A DNA stretch of 64,000 bases from Alphaproteobacteria bacterium (GTDB taxonomy: Bacteria; Pseudomonadota; Alphaproteobacteria; Rhodobacterales; Rhodobacteraceae), in the NCBI GenBank assembly GCA_030425925.1, contig JAUHZO010000004.1:214729-278728 (forward strand). The letters run 5' to 3'. A model generated the notes under the pieces. That model did not search any database. It was not told where the DNA came from and saw only the letters and a program-made list of their open reading frames with translations. The position numbers and the translations under genes are program-made. Of the stretch, positions 1 through 8,731 are shown in pieces; position 1 is the first letter of the stretch, and each line of letters starts with the position of its first letter.

Positions 1-79
1 ATACGCTGCCCCGTTGCGGCTTTCCAGCCGCAGCCCGGGCGACAGACCGGCTTTGTGCGGAAATCCACGAAATTTGTGG

Positions 80-108
80 TTGACCCTCACCGGCAGTCTT
101 TCTAGAGA
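80..108 (+). promoter_or_regulatory. Sigma-70-type promoter of tRNA-Lys
   Basis: A -35 box TTGACC (80-85) and a -10 box TAGAGA (103-108) are separated by 17 bases. Transcription would start around 115, just before the tRNA at 120. The spacing and position are what is expected for a stable-RNA promoter; the call rests on sequence match only. Confidence 0.62.
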
Positions 109-119
109 GGCGGCTCAGT

Positions 120-195
120 GGGCCGTTAGCTCAGTTGGTAGAGCAACTGACTTTTAATCAGTGGGTCGAAGGTTCGAATCCTTCACGGCTCACCA
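120..195 (+). tRNA. tRNA-Lys (anticodon TTT)
   Basis: A complete 76-base cloverleaf is visible. The acceptor arms GGGCCGT and ACGGCTC pair with one G-U. The anticodon stem ACTGA/TCAGT encloses the loop CTTTTAA, giving anticodon TTT. The T arm carries GGTTCGAATCC. The 3' CCA is encoded. It decodes AAA and AAG lysine codons. A good promoter lies directly upstream and no other tRNA is adjacent. Confidence 0.97.
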
Positions 196-303
196 CTTCA
201 TCCGCACGGGCAGTTCCTGACAGGTATGCAAGGTGATCCAGCGTGTCGGGCAAAGGCAAGGGAATCGGTTTCCCTGCCCTGCGTCACGGACTAGGCTGCC
301 GCC

Positions 304-534
304 ATGTTCAGCATCGAGCACGAATTCGACGCCACAATTGTCACTCTCGTGGACGAGGGGGACGTGCATCTGCGCGAGGATGTGGTCATTTCCAGTTTCG
401 AGGATTGCGTGACGGTCGAGCAGTTCGACCCGCGTACCGACAGCATGCAGAAGATCACCCTGTCCCTGGCGCAGATGCGTGACCTGATCGCCTCGGTCAG
501 CCTGCCCGAAGGGGTCTATACCCGCGAGCGTTGA
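304..534 (+). CDS. Small conserved hypothetical protein (76 aa)
   Basis: This 76-residue acidic protein begins MFSIEHEFDAT and has no signal peptide or membrane segment. From memory it resembles short uncharacterised proteins of roseobacters that share an EQFDPRTD...ITLSL core; this could not be checked. The ATG at 304 gives the expected N-terminus, although no strong Shine-Dalgarno sequence precedes it. It lies between tRNA-Lys and a convergent DUF167 gene whose stop is 3 bases away. No function can be assigned. Confidence 0.62.
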   Translation: MFSIEHEFDATIVTLVDEGDVHLREDVVISSFEDCVTVEQFDPRTDSMQKITLSLAQMRDLIASVSLPEGVYTRER

Positions 535-537
535 GGT

Positions 538-801
538 TCAGGGCAGGATGCGGAACAGCTTGTCGCGGGCCGTTTCGCCACGGACCAGTTCTAGGCGGGA
601 TTTCGGCACGCCCAGCGCACGCGACAAAAGCCGGATCACCGCCGCGTTTGCCTTGCCGTTCTCCGGCACGGCGGTGACACGTATCCGCAACGCGTCCGGC
701 CCGCGCTCGATCGCGTCGCGCCTTGCCCTTGGCGTGATGCGGCAGGCCAGGGTGGTGCCGGGGCGGGCAAGGTCGGAAAGATCGGGCAGGGGCACAGGCA
801 T
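538..801 (-). CDS. DUF167 (YggU-like) family protein
   Basis: The 87-residue protein matches the DUF167/YggU family, a small alpha/beta fold of unknown role. The family hallmark is visible as a basic RITPRARRDAIE stretch followed by AVPENGKANAAVIRLLS (about residues 44-60). The frame stays open upstream, but starting at 801 gives the usual family length and leaves room for the divergent nitroreductase gene. It converges on the small gene at 304. Confidence 0.85.
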   Translation of the reverse strand: MPVPLPDLSDLARPGTTLACRITPRARRDAIERGPDALRIRVTAVPENGKANAAVIRLLSRALGVPKSRLELVRGETARDKLFRILP

Positions 802-902
802 GGCTGTTGCGCTAGCAGGCGGCGGGTCGAGAGGCAACTTTGCCGGTTGAAACCCGCGTCCCGAGGGCAGAGATAAGGCCAAAGGCCACCAGAGGACGCA
901 AG

Positions 903-1481
903 ATGCCCGCCCCCAATCCCCAAGCGCTCGACTTTCTGCTGACCCGCCGGTCGCGCCCTGCCAAGACGCTGACCGCGCCTGCGCCGGATGCCGAGGCGCT
1001 GCGCCCGCTGCTGACCGCTGCGGCGCGCTCGCCCGATCATGGCAAGCTGGAGCCCTGGCGGTTTGTGGTGCTGCAGGGGGCGGCGCTGACACGTCTGGCC
1101 GCGGCAGTGCAGCGACATGGCGCGCGGCTGGGCAAGGATGCCGAGACCATTGCCAAGGCCAGCGACGCCTTTGCCAACAGCCCGCTTTGCGTGGCGGTGA
1201 TCGAGGTGCAGAAACCCAGCCCCAAGATCCCGGCAATCGAACAGACCTATTCCGCCGGCGCGGTGTGCCTGGCGCTGCTGAACGCCGCGCTGGCCGCGGG
1301 CTGGGGCGCGAACTGGCTGTCGGGCTGGGCCAGCCATGACCGCGGTTTCGTGCAGGATGCGCTGGGTCTCGGACCCGAGGAGCGCGTGGCGGGATTCATC
1401 CATATCGGCACCGAAACCAGCGCTCCGCCAGAGCGTCCGCGCCCCGATCTGGACACCATCGTGACCTGGCGCGACGCATGA
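903..1481 (+). CDS. Nitroreductase family protein (YdjA-like)
   Basis: This 192-residue protein belongs to the FMN-dependent nitroreductase family, which reduces nitro, quinone or similar substrates with NAD(P)H. The N-terminal FMN-binding signature RRS (residues 15-17) and the SPDHGKLEPWRF segment (about 43-54) are typical of the short YdjA-like branch. An earlier in-frame ATG at 840 would add 21 atypical residues, so 903 was chosen; a weak GAGGA precedes it. The stop overlaps the start of the next gene by 4 bases (ATGA), so the two are probably co-translated. The substrate is unknown. Confidence 0.85.
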   Translation: MPAPNPQALDFLLTRRSRPAKTLTAPAPDAEALRPLLTAAARSPDHGKLEPWRFVVLQGAALTRLAAAVQRHGARLGKDAETIAKASDAFANSPLCVAVIEVQKPSPKIPAIEQTYSAGAVCLALLNAALAAGWGANWLSGWASHDRGFVQDALGLGPEERVAGFIHIGTETSAPPERPRPDLDTIVTWRDA

Positions 1482-2167
1482 TCCTTCAGGCCTGCCTTGC
1501 CGCGCTGGCCCAGATGGGCGACGCGCGCTTTCGCGCGGTGCTGCTGCGCGGCATCGGGTTGACCGTCGCGCTGCTGTTTGGGCTGGGCGCCACGGTGGTC
1601 TGGGGGGTTGGCGCGCTGGTGGGCGACAGCGTGACCCTGCCCTGGATCGGCCCGGTGGGCTGGATCGACACGGTTTTCAGCTGGGCGGCGGTGCCGCTGA
1701 TGCTGGTGCTGTCGGTGTTCCTGATGGTGCCGGTGGCCTCGGCCATCACCTCGATGTTCCTCGACGAGGTGGCCCAGGCGGTGGAGGACCGGCATTACCC
1801 GGCCCTGGGCGCGGCGACGCCCGTGCCTTTCGGCGACGCGCTGACCGACACCGTGGGCTTTCTGGGCACGCTGGTTGCGGCGAACCTGCTGGCGCTGGTG
1901 CTGTATCTGGTCTTTGCCCCCTTTGCGCCGCTGATATTCTGGGGCCTGAACGGGTTTCTTCTGGGCCGTGAATATTTCACCCTGGCCGCCATCCGCCGTG
2001 TCGGACGGGCCGAGGCGCGCCGCCTGCGCCGCCGCCACCTGCTGACGGTCTGGGCCGCGGGCGTTCTGATGGCGGTGCCGCTGTCGGTGCCGGTGCTGAA
2101 CCTGATGGTGCCGGTGCTGGGCGCGGCCACCTTCACCCATCTGTTCCACCGGCTGCCCCGGGGGTGA
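1478..2167 (+). CDS. EI24/CysZ-like membrane protein
   Basis: This 229-residue integral membrane protein fits the EI24 domain family, which includes the sulfate permease CysZ. Hydrophobic segments lie near residues 24-45, 66-95, 128-155 and 195-215. A KR-rich loop (about residues 175-190) precedes the last pair. No cysteine biosynthesis genes are nearby, so sulfate transport is only a possibility. It is translationally coupled to the nitroreductase gene by a 4-base overlap. Confidence 0.84.
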   Translation: MILQACLAALAQMGDARFRAVLLRGIGLTVALLFGLGATVVWGVGALVGDSVTLPWIGPVGWIDTVFSWAAVPLMLVLSVFLMVPVASAITSMFLDEVAQAVEDRHYPALGAATPVPFGDALTDTVGFLGTLVAANLLALVLYLVFAPFAPLIFWGLNGFLLGREYFTLAAIRRVGRAEARRLRRRHLLTVWAAGVLMAVPLSVPVLNLMVPVLGAATFTHLFHRLPRG

Positions 2168-2230
2168 CCCGTTCTGACCCGCAGTGGTGCGGGCCCTGAT
2201 CGCCACCACACTGCCCCGGGGGGCGGTGTT

Positions 2231-2517
2231 TCAGTCCCCGGTCGGCGGGGCCATGATGTTGAACATCCAGCCGTCGATGTCGCGCACCGTGATCACCTCG
2301 AACACGATGATCGAGGCGATCACGATCCAGAGCACCACCGAAATCGCGGTGGTGATCCAGGCCTTGCGGCGCAGGTTGTGCACCGCCGGGCTCCCGGCAT
2401 GGGTGCCAGGCACGACCTCGCCCACATCCCCCTGCGTCTGCAGGCGGATGGGAATCACCACGAGAAAGGTCATGAACCAGATGACCGCAAACAGCACGAG
2501 GGCCGAGGTGATGCCCA

Positions 2518-2518
<1 letters not shown>
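2231..2518 (-). CDS. DUF1467 family membrane protein
   Basis: This 95-residue protein has two membrane helices (about residues 5-22 and 54-73) joined by a loop with the IPIRLQTQGDVGEVVPGTHA motif of the DUF1467 family. Its start overlaps the stop of the methylmalonyl-CoA epimerase gene by 4 bases (ATGA), so the two form an operon. That pairing recurs in alphaproteobacteria, but the function of DUF1467 is unknown. Confidence 0.87.
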
Positions 2519-2922
<404 letters not shown>

Positions 2923-3054
2923 GGCGGTCTCCTTCTTGCAGCGTTTCTGCGGTTATGTCGCGCGTCCGGGCTCCGGGCAAGCCGGTGCGGCCTTTAACCG
3001 CTTGTTAGCCTTGTGCTGCGCAATCTGACTCGTGCAGCCGAAACGGAGGGGATG

Positions 3055-3771
3055 ATGGACGATACGGACCTGAGGCACATGCATCTGCAACCAACCGCCA
3101 CACGGCCGCTGCTGGGGCTGACGGTCCTTGTGGTCGAGGACAGCCGCTATGCCTGCGATGCCATGCGGCTCTTGTGCCTGCGCTCGGGCGCGCGGATCCG
3201 GCGGGCCGATTGCCTGAAATCCGCGCGGCGCCATCTCGAGGTCTACCGTCCCAGCGTCGCCATCGTCGATCTGGGTCTGCCCGACGGGTCGGGTGCCGAA
3301 CTGATCACCGAATTGCGGGATGCCATGCCGCGGGTCGAGGCGGTGCTGGGCACCAGCGGCGACAGCTTTGCCGAGGATGTGGCGCTTGCCGCGGGGGCGG
3401 ACGGGTTTCTGGCCAAGCCGATCGAATCGGTGCTGACCTTCCAGTCGGTGATCCTCAGCGCGCTGCCGCCCGAACGCCAGCCCAACGGGCCACGGCTGGT
3501 CAGCGACGATCCAGTGATCCCCGATCCGCTGGCCTATCGCGACGACATGGCCCATGCCGCCGATCTGCTGGACGGCCGCACGGATGAGCGCGCGCTGGAT
3601 TACGTCACCCAGTTCCTGCGCGGCGTGGCCCGATCGGCCGGGGATGGTGCGCTGGCCAGTGCGGCAGAGGAGATGGCCCAGCTGCGCGCCCATGGCCGGC
3701 CGCAACAGGCCACATTGGCGCGGCTCGCCGCCCTCGTGCAGGACCGCCTGACCGACCGCGTCGCGATCTGA
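3055..3771 (+). CDS. Orphan response regulator (REC domain plus helical C-terminal domain)
   Basis: An N-terminal receiver domain (about residues 18-135) carries the expected residues: acidic VVEDS, the phospho-acceptor Asp in IVDLGLPDGSG, and Lys in FLAKP. The remaining ~100 residues are helical, lack a DNA-binding or GGDEF signature, and could act as an HPt-like or docking domain. GGAGGGG at 3045-3051 favours the ATG at 3055 over the ATG at 3052 or a GTG at 3013. No histidine kinase is adjacent, so the partner is unknown. Confidence 0.8.
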   Translation: MDDTDLRHMHLQPTATRPLLGLTVLVVEDSRYACDAMRLLCLRSGARIRRADCLKSARRHLEVYRPSVAIVDLGLPDGSGAELITELRDAMPRVEAVLGTSGDSFAEDVALAAGADGFLAKPIESVLTFQSVILSALPPERQPNGPRLVSDDPVIPDPLAYRDDMAHAADLLDGRTDERALDYVTQFLRGVARSAGDGALASAAEEMAQLRAHGRPQQATLARLAALVQDRLTDRVAI

Positions 3772-3780
3772 GCCGCGCTG

Positions 3781-3836
3781 GCAGAGTTTTCGACGAAAAC
3801 TCTGCCCGACAGCAAAATCTTCTGCGAAGATTTTGC
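3781..3836. terminator. Two tandem perfect hairpins between convergent genes
   Basis: Hairpin one (3781-3805) has arms GCAGAGTTTTCG and CGAAAACTCTGC around one base. Hairpin two (3812-3836) has arms GCAAAATCTTC and GAAGATTTTGC around TGC. Each arm contains TTTT on one strand and AAAA on the other. They lie between convergent genes and probably terminate transcription in both directions. Confidence 0.7.
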
Positions 3837-3856
3837 CACCCGCGCCCGGGGATCCG

Positions 3857-5080
3857 TCAGGCCAGAAGCCCCGGATCGGTGCCAAGCGACAGGCCGGGAA
3901 AGATGTCGCGTTCGATCACGCCGGCCTCCAGCCCGAACATCCCGCGGATCAGCCACCCGGCATGGGCGCGGACATCGCGTGTCGGCATCAGGTCGCGCCG
4001 TGCGTACAGGTCGCTTTCCGCCAGCCCGGGCCAGTCGGCATGGACCCGCCCGCCGCGCATCGCGCCGCCGGCCAGCAGCATCGCGCCGCCGGTGCCGTGA
4101 TCGGTGCCGCGTGTGCCATTCATCCGCGCCGTCCGACCGAATTCCGTCATCGCCACCACGACGGTGCGCTGCCAGACCGGCCCTGGCAACTCGGCCTGTA
4201 GCGTCAGCAGCGTGTCGCTCAGGCGCGACAGAGCCCGCCCCAGCCCGCGCGCCTGGTCGTTATGGGTGTCCCAGCCGTTGATGGAAAACGCGGCCACCCG
4301 GGCCTCTTCCTTCAGCCGGGCCGCCACGAACTCGGCCAGCCGGGTTTCTGCCCCGGGCTGGCGCGAGGCGCGCATGTCTTCGCGCATCATGGCCATCATC
4401 TCGGCCTGGCCGCCGCCGACCGCCAGTGCATCGCCGTCGGAATCCGCCAGCTGGTAGGCTTCGGCCAGCGCCGCCGCCATGGCCGGATCGTCGCGCATCA
4501 CCATCTCGGCCAGGTTCAGCGCCTGCGGGCTCAGCGCCAGATCGGCCTCGGGCGTCCAGCGCCCCACCGGCGCGGACCCGGCCAGGATCGACAGCGCGTC
4601 GCTGCCCACCGCATAGGCGGTCTGGGTGCCGGCACCCGGCATGTGCTGCAGCATCCGGTTCAGCCAGCCATCCCGTGTCAGCCCGTTCGACAGATCGGCG
4701 ATGCCGGCCTCCAGGATGTCCTGGCCGTCGAAATGGCTGCGCTTGTCGCGATAGGGGGTCGACACCGCATGCGCCGCCGCCAGATGCCCCTCGCGCCAGA
4801 GCGGGAGCAACGGGCGAAGCGCCGGGTGCAGGGCGTGAAACCCGTCCAGGTCGACATGTCCGTCGCCGCCGATCTGCACGTCGGGGCGCAACGCCGCAAA
4901 GCCCGGATCGCCATACGGTGCCAGCGCGGCCAGCCCGTCCATCCCGCCGCGCAGCAGGATCACCACCAGCCGGTGGTCGCCGGGCGTGGCGGCAAAGGTG
5001 ACCGGCGTCACCAGCGGGCTGGCCGCCAGCGAACAGCCGACAAGCGCAGAGCGGGTCAGAAAGGCACGGCGATTGAGCAT
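3857..5080 (-). CDS. DUF1501 family secreted protein (Tat substrate)
   Basis: The 407-residue protein belongs to DUF1501, alkaline-phosphatase-superfamily-like secreted proteins. The start at 5080 gives an N-terminus MLNRRAFLTRSAL followed by a hydrophobic stretch ending near VTFAA, which looks like a twin-arginine export signal. LRGGMDGLA (about residues 43-51) and the TEFGRTARMNGTRGTDHGTG segment are family hallmarks. The gene follows a DUF1800 gene after a single-base gap, a pairing seen in many bacteria. The molecular function is not established. Confidence 0.9.
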   Translation of the reverse strand: MLNRRAFLTRSALVGCSLAASPLVTPVTFAATPGDHRLVVILLRGGMDGLAALAPYGDPGFAALRPDVQIGGDGHVDLDGFHALHPALRPLLPLWREGHLAAAHAVSTPYRDKRSHFDGQDILEAGIADLSNGLTRDGWLNRMLQHMPGAGTQTAYAVGSDALSILAGSAPVGRWTPEADLALSPQALNLAEMVMRDDPAMAAALAEAYQLADSDGDALAVGGGQAEMMAMMREDMRASRQPGAETRLAEFVAARLKEEARVAAFSINGWDTHNDQARGLGRALSRLSDTLLTLQAELPGPVWQRTVVVAMTEFGRTARMNGTRGTDHGTGGAMLLAGGAMRGGRVHADWPGLAESDLYARRDLMPTRDVRAHAGWLIRGMFGLEAGVIERDIFPGLSLGTDPGLLA

Positions 5081-5081
5081 C

Positions 5082-6467
5082 TCACATCCTCTGGAAGGCA
5101 GGTGAAGCCAGCACCAGCCCGACCCCGTCCGAGCGGGTTTCGGCGGCGCGGGCGGCAAAGCGCACCGCGTCGGGGGCGCGCGGCCCCAGCGCGGTTTCGA
5201 CGAAGTCGCGGGGATCCGGCAGGTCGGGCTGCAATTGCCGCGGCACCGTCACCGCCCATTGCAACCGCGCCGACAGGCCTTGCGGCGTGATCCAGGCTGA
5301 ATCCGCCTCGTCCAGACCGTCCGGCCCGTTGGGGCGCTGCCAGATATGGCCCATCAGCCGCAGCGGCTCGTACACCCGCACCAGGAACTGGCGCTCATTA
5401 TAGCCCAGAAGCACCTCGGGCGGGATCGCCAGCGCCCGGCAGGCGCTGCTCATGAATTCGAAGGGCAGCTTGACGTTCGGTGCGTCCGTCGCCCAGGCCG
5501 CCGGATGATACAGCAGCGCGGCATAGACCCGCGACAGATCGCCCTTGCTGTCCAGATAGGCCGTCTCCATCGCGGCGATCAGCGCCGGATCGGGCTGGTC
5601 CGACACGAAATGCACCGCCAGTTTCCACGCCAGGTGCCGCGCCGTGGCGGGGTGCCGGGCCAGATCGCGCAGCACGGCCTTGATGTCGCGGATATGCGGG
5701 GCGTCGCCGCCATAGCTCTTGCCCAGCACCGTCTCGGCACCGGGTTCGGCCAGGTCCCTCTTGAAATGCCGCCCCACGCGGGGATGCAGCGTCAGCCCGG
5801 TCAGCAGCTCGGCCAGTTCGCGCACGTCGGTCTGGGTGTAGGGGCCGTCCACGCCCAGCGTGTGCAGTTCGAGAATTTCGCGCGCCAGGTTCTCGTTCAG
5901 ACCCACCTTGCCGTTGGCGCGCTGCGCCCGCTCCGAATTCGGCCCGACCGAGCGTTCCTGATCGAGGTAATGCACCATCAGCGGATGGGTCACCGCCTCG
6001 AACAGCAAAGCCTCGAACCGGCCCGCCAGATGCGGCCGTATCGCGCTTTCGGTATAGGGCGAGGTGGCCCGGCGGATCAGCCCGCGCTTGCCGGTGGCGG
6101 TGAAGTGATCGGCCCAGAAGCCCTCCAGCCGCTCGCGGAACGGAGTTTCGGAATAGGTGCGGCGCAGCAGATGCGCTGCCATCCAGCGCCAGTGATCCTG
6201 TCGCGCGATGCGGTTCTGCACCTGCAGTTCCTTGCGGATGGCCTCGAAATCCGGCGTACCGCGCGCCTTGCGGCGCTCCTTCACCTTTTCGGTGCGCCAG
6301 GCCATGCGGTCGAGAAAGGTCTCGAACGGCTCGATGGGAAAGCGGCCGGCCATGGCGTCGGGGGCAGAAAGCCCGGCCAGCATTGCCTCGGGACCTGCCG
6401 GTGCAGCGAGGGCGGGCGCACGCCCGCAGCCAAAGCGGATCTCGGCAAGAATCGGGTCGAACGGCAT
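5082..6467 (-). CDS. DUF1800 family protein
   Basis: The 461-residue protein is a full-length DUF1800 member. The FWADHFTATGKRGLIRR segment, NENLAREILELHTLGVDGPY and TDVRELAELLTGLT are family signatures. Starting at 6467 is supported by GAGG a few bases upstream. It is first in a two-gene operon with the DUF1501 gene. DUF1800/DUF1501 pairs are widespread and thought to act in the cell envelope, but no biochemical role is known. No clear signal peptide is seen here, unlike its partner. Confidence 0.9.
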   Translation of the reverse strand: MPFDPILAEIRFGCGRAPALAAPAGPEAMLAGLSAPDAMAGRFPIEPFETFLDRMAWRTEKVKERRKARGTPDFEAIRKELQVQNRIARQDHWRWMAAHLLRRTYSETPFRERLEGFWADHFTATGKRGLIRRATSPYTESAIRPHLAGRFEALLFEAVTHPLMVHYLDQERSVGPNSERAQRANGKVGLNENLAREILELHTLGVDGPYTQTDVRELAELLTGLTLHPRVGRHFKRDLAEPGAETVLGKSYGGDAPHIRDIKAVLRDLARHPATARHLAWKLAVHFVSDQPDPALIAAMETAYLDSKGDLSRVYAALLYHPAAWATDAPNVKLPFEFMSSACRALAIPPEVLLGYNERQFLVRVYEPLRLMGHIWQRPNGPDGLDEADSAWITPQGLSARLQWAVTVPRQLQPDLPDPRDFVETALGPRAPDAVRFAARAAETRSDGVGLVLASPAFQRM

Positions 6468-6684
6468 TCGGGCCTCGCAAAGCAGATGACGTGCCGCTTA
6501 TGTAGGGCCTTGCCCCGGCCACTGCACTGATTCCGTTGCAGCGCCCCTGGGCGACAGGCGGCAGACCGCGCATTCCGCTTGCAGTTGGCGGCGTGTCCAG
6601 GGCCTTTCACAAGGCGCGCCGGACACGCGCGGCAGTGGTCAACGCTATGTTGGTCGCGACGTCACCGCCCGGGCATCTGCCGTG

Positions 6685-8469
6685 TCACCCGTCCTGCGGG
6701 ATCACCCTCAGCGACAGTTCCATCAGCTGGTCCGAAGACGGCTCCGACGGGGCGCCCATCATCAGGTCTTCGGCGCGCTGGTTCATCGGGAACATGATGA
6801 CCTCGCGGATGTTCGTGGTGCCGGCCAGCAGCATCACGATCCGGTCGATGCCCGCCGCGCAGCCGCCATGCGGCGGGGCGCCGTACTGGAACGCGTTGTA
6901 AAGCCCGCCAAAGCGCGCCTTGACCTCGTCCTCGCCATAACCCGCGATTTCGAAGGCCTTCAGCATCACCTCCGGCTTGTGGTTGCGGATCGCGCCCGAG
7001 ACCAGTTCGTAGCCGTTGCAGGCCAGATCGTACTGGAACCCGCGCACCGCCAGAGGATCTCCCTGCAACGCCTCCATGCCGCCTTGCGGCATGGAGAAGG
7101 GGTTGTGTTCAAAGTCGATCTCGCCGGTTTCCTCGTCTTTCTCGTAGATCGGGAAATCCACGATCCAGGCAAAGGCATAGCGGTCCTGATCGGTCAGCCC
7201 CAGCTCTTCGCCGATCACGTCGCGCGCCTTGGCGGCGACGCGCTGGAAGCTGGCAGGCTTTCCGCCGAGGAAAAACGCTGCGTCACCGACACCAAGGCCC
7301 AGCTGCTGGCGGATCGCTTCGGTGCGTTCGGTACCGATGTTCTTGGCCAGGGGGCCGGCCGCCTCCATCTCGCCATTGGCCTCGCGCCAGAAGATGTACC
7401 CCATCCCCGGCAGGCCCTCTTTCTGCGCGAAAGCGTTCATCCGGTCGCAGAATTTGCGCGAGCCGCCGGTGGGCGCGGGGATGGCGCGGACCTCGGTGCC
7501 CTCTTGCTCCAGCAGCTTGGCAAAGATCGCAAAGCCGGAGCCGCGGAAATGTTCGGAGCAGTCCTGCATCTCGATCGGGTTGCGCAGGTCGGGCTTGTCG
7601 GTGCCGTATTTCAGCGCGGCCTCGGCATAGGGGATCTGCGGCCAGCTGTCCGGCGCGTCCACCTTCTTGCCGCCGCCGAACTCTTCGAACACGCCCGCAA
7701 TCACCGGGCTGACCGTGTCGAACACGTCCTGCTGGGTGACAAAGGACATCTCCATGTCGAGCTGGTAGAAATCCGTGGGCGAGCGGTCGGCGCGCGGGTC
7801 CTCGTCGCGGAAGCAGGGCGCGATCTGGAAATACTTGTCAAAGCCCGACACCATGATCAGCTGCTTGAACTGCTGCGGGGCCTGAGGGAGCGCATAGAAC
7901 TTGCCCGGATGCAGGCGCGACGGCACCAGGAAGTCGCGCGCGCCCTCGGGGCTCGAGGCGGTGATGACCGGGGTCTGAAACTCGCGAAAGCCCTTGTCCC
8001 ACATGCGCTTGCGGATCGAGGCCACGACGTCCGAGCGCAGGGTCATGTTGTGCTGCATCGCCTCGCGCCGCAGGTCGAGATAGCGATAGCGCAGGCGGGT
8101 TTCCTCGGGGTATTCCTGATCGCCGAAGACCATCAACGGCAGTTCCGACGCCTGCCCCAGCACCTCCATGTCGCGGATGAAGACCTCGATCTCGCCGGTG
8201 GGCAGCTTGGGGTTGATCAGGCTTTCGTCGCGCGCCTTCACCTCGCCGTCGATCCGGATGCACCATTCGCTGCGCACCTTCTCGACCTCGGCAAAGACCG
8301 GGCTGTCGGGATCGCACAGCACCTGGGTCATGCCGTAATGGTCGCGCAGGTCGATGAACAGCACGCCGCCATGGTCGCGGATGCGGTGCACCCAGCCCGA
8401 AAGGCGGACGGTCTGACCCACATGGGTCTTGTTCAGCTCGGCGCAGGTCTGGCTGCGATAGGCATGCAT
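6685..8469 (-). CDS. aspS: Aspartate--tRNA ligase
   Basis: The 594-residue protein is a class II aminoacyl-tRNA synthetase charging tRNA-Asp (in many alphaproteobacteria also tRNA-Asn). An OB-fold anticodon-binding domain (about 1-105, [15 protein letters not shown]) precedes the catalytic core with motif 2 ([19 protein letters not shown]), the bacterial GAD insertion and motif 3 ([14 protein letters not shown]). The frame continues upstream, but the start at 8469 (MHAYRSQTC) gives the normal N-terminus. It is transcribed divergently from carB. Confidence 0.97.
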   Translation of the reverse strand: MHAYRSQTCAELNKTHVGQTVRLSGWVHRIRDHGGVLFIDLRDHYGMTQVLCDPDSPVFAEVEKVRSEWCIRIDGEVKARDESLINPKLPTGEIEVFIRDMEVLGQASELPLMVFGDQEYPEETRLRYRYLDLRREAMQHNMTLRSDVVASIRKRMWDKGFREFQTPVITASSPEGARDFLVPSRLHPGKFYALPQAPQQFKQLIMVSGFDKYFQIAPCFRDEDPRADRSPTDFYQLDMEMSFVTQQDVFDTVSPVIAGVFEEFGGGKKVDAPDSWPQIPYAEAALKYGTDKPDLRNPIEMQDCSEHFRGSGFAIFAKLLEQEGTEVRAIPAPTGGSRKFCDRMNAFAQKEGLPGMGYIFWREANGEMEAAGPLAKNIGTERTEAIRQQLGLGVGDAAFFLGGKPASFQRVAAKARDVIGEELGLTDQDRYAFAWIVDFPIYEKDEETGEIDFEHNPFSMPQGGMEALQGDPLAVRGFQYDLACNGYELVSGAIRNHKPEVMLKAFEIAGYGEDEVKARFGGLYNAFQYGAPPHGGCAAGIDRIVMLLAGTTNIREVIMFPMNQRAEDLMMGAPSEPSSDQLMELSLRVIPQDG

Positions 8470-8593
8470 GTGTCGGGCCCTTTGCATGATCTCGGAGGTC
8501 ACGCGCCGATACACAGGTGATGGGCGGTGAAGTCAAGGGAAGGGCCGGTTTTTGGCGCAAAGGCCCCGCGTGCCGCACTGCGGCGCATGGGGC

Positions 8594-8621
8594 TTGAACG
8601 TGCCCGGCGCATCTCTATAAC
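8594..8621 (+). promoter_or_regulatory. Candidate carB promoter
   Basis: A -35 box TTGAAC (8594-8599) and a -10 box TATAAC (8616-8621) are 16 bases apart. Transcription would start near 8628, giving a leader of about 100 bases before the carB ATG at 8732. This is the best promoter match in the aspS/carB gap. Confidence 0.6.
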
Positions 8622-8639
8622 CCGGGTCAATTTGCGGGC

Positions 8640-8659
8640 GGGGCGCAACTCTGCGCCCC
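8640..8659 (+). promoter_or_regulatory. Hairpin in the carB leader
   Basis: The arms GGGGCGCA and TGCGCCCC pair perfectly around the loop ACTC. It would form about 12 bases after the predicted transcription start. No U-tract follows, so it is not a normal terminator; it may protect or regulate the leader. Confidence 0.45.
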
Positions 8660-8670
8660 GCTGCCGCTTG

Positions 8671-8716
8671 CTGCCCTGACACAGTTGCCCTGACACACTG
8701 TTGCCCTGACACACAG
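8671..8716 (+). repeat. Three near-tandem copies of GCCCTGACACA in the carB leader
   Basis: Copies lie at 8671-8684, 8685-8700 and 8701-8716. The last two are 16-base units identical but for one base (TTGCCCTGACACACTG, then ...ACACAG). The first is 14 bases. They end 15 bases before the carB start, over the region that becomes the 5' untranslated RNA. Confidence 0.8.
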
Positions 8717-8731
8717 ACCACGAGGTTTCAC

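Noticed and set aside
6682..8520. Long open frames antisense to aspS and to many other genes
   Set aside because: They mirror the codon bias of GC-rich genes on the other strand and show no family features.
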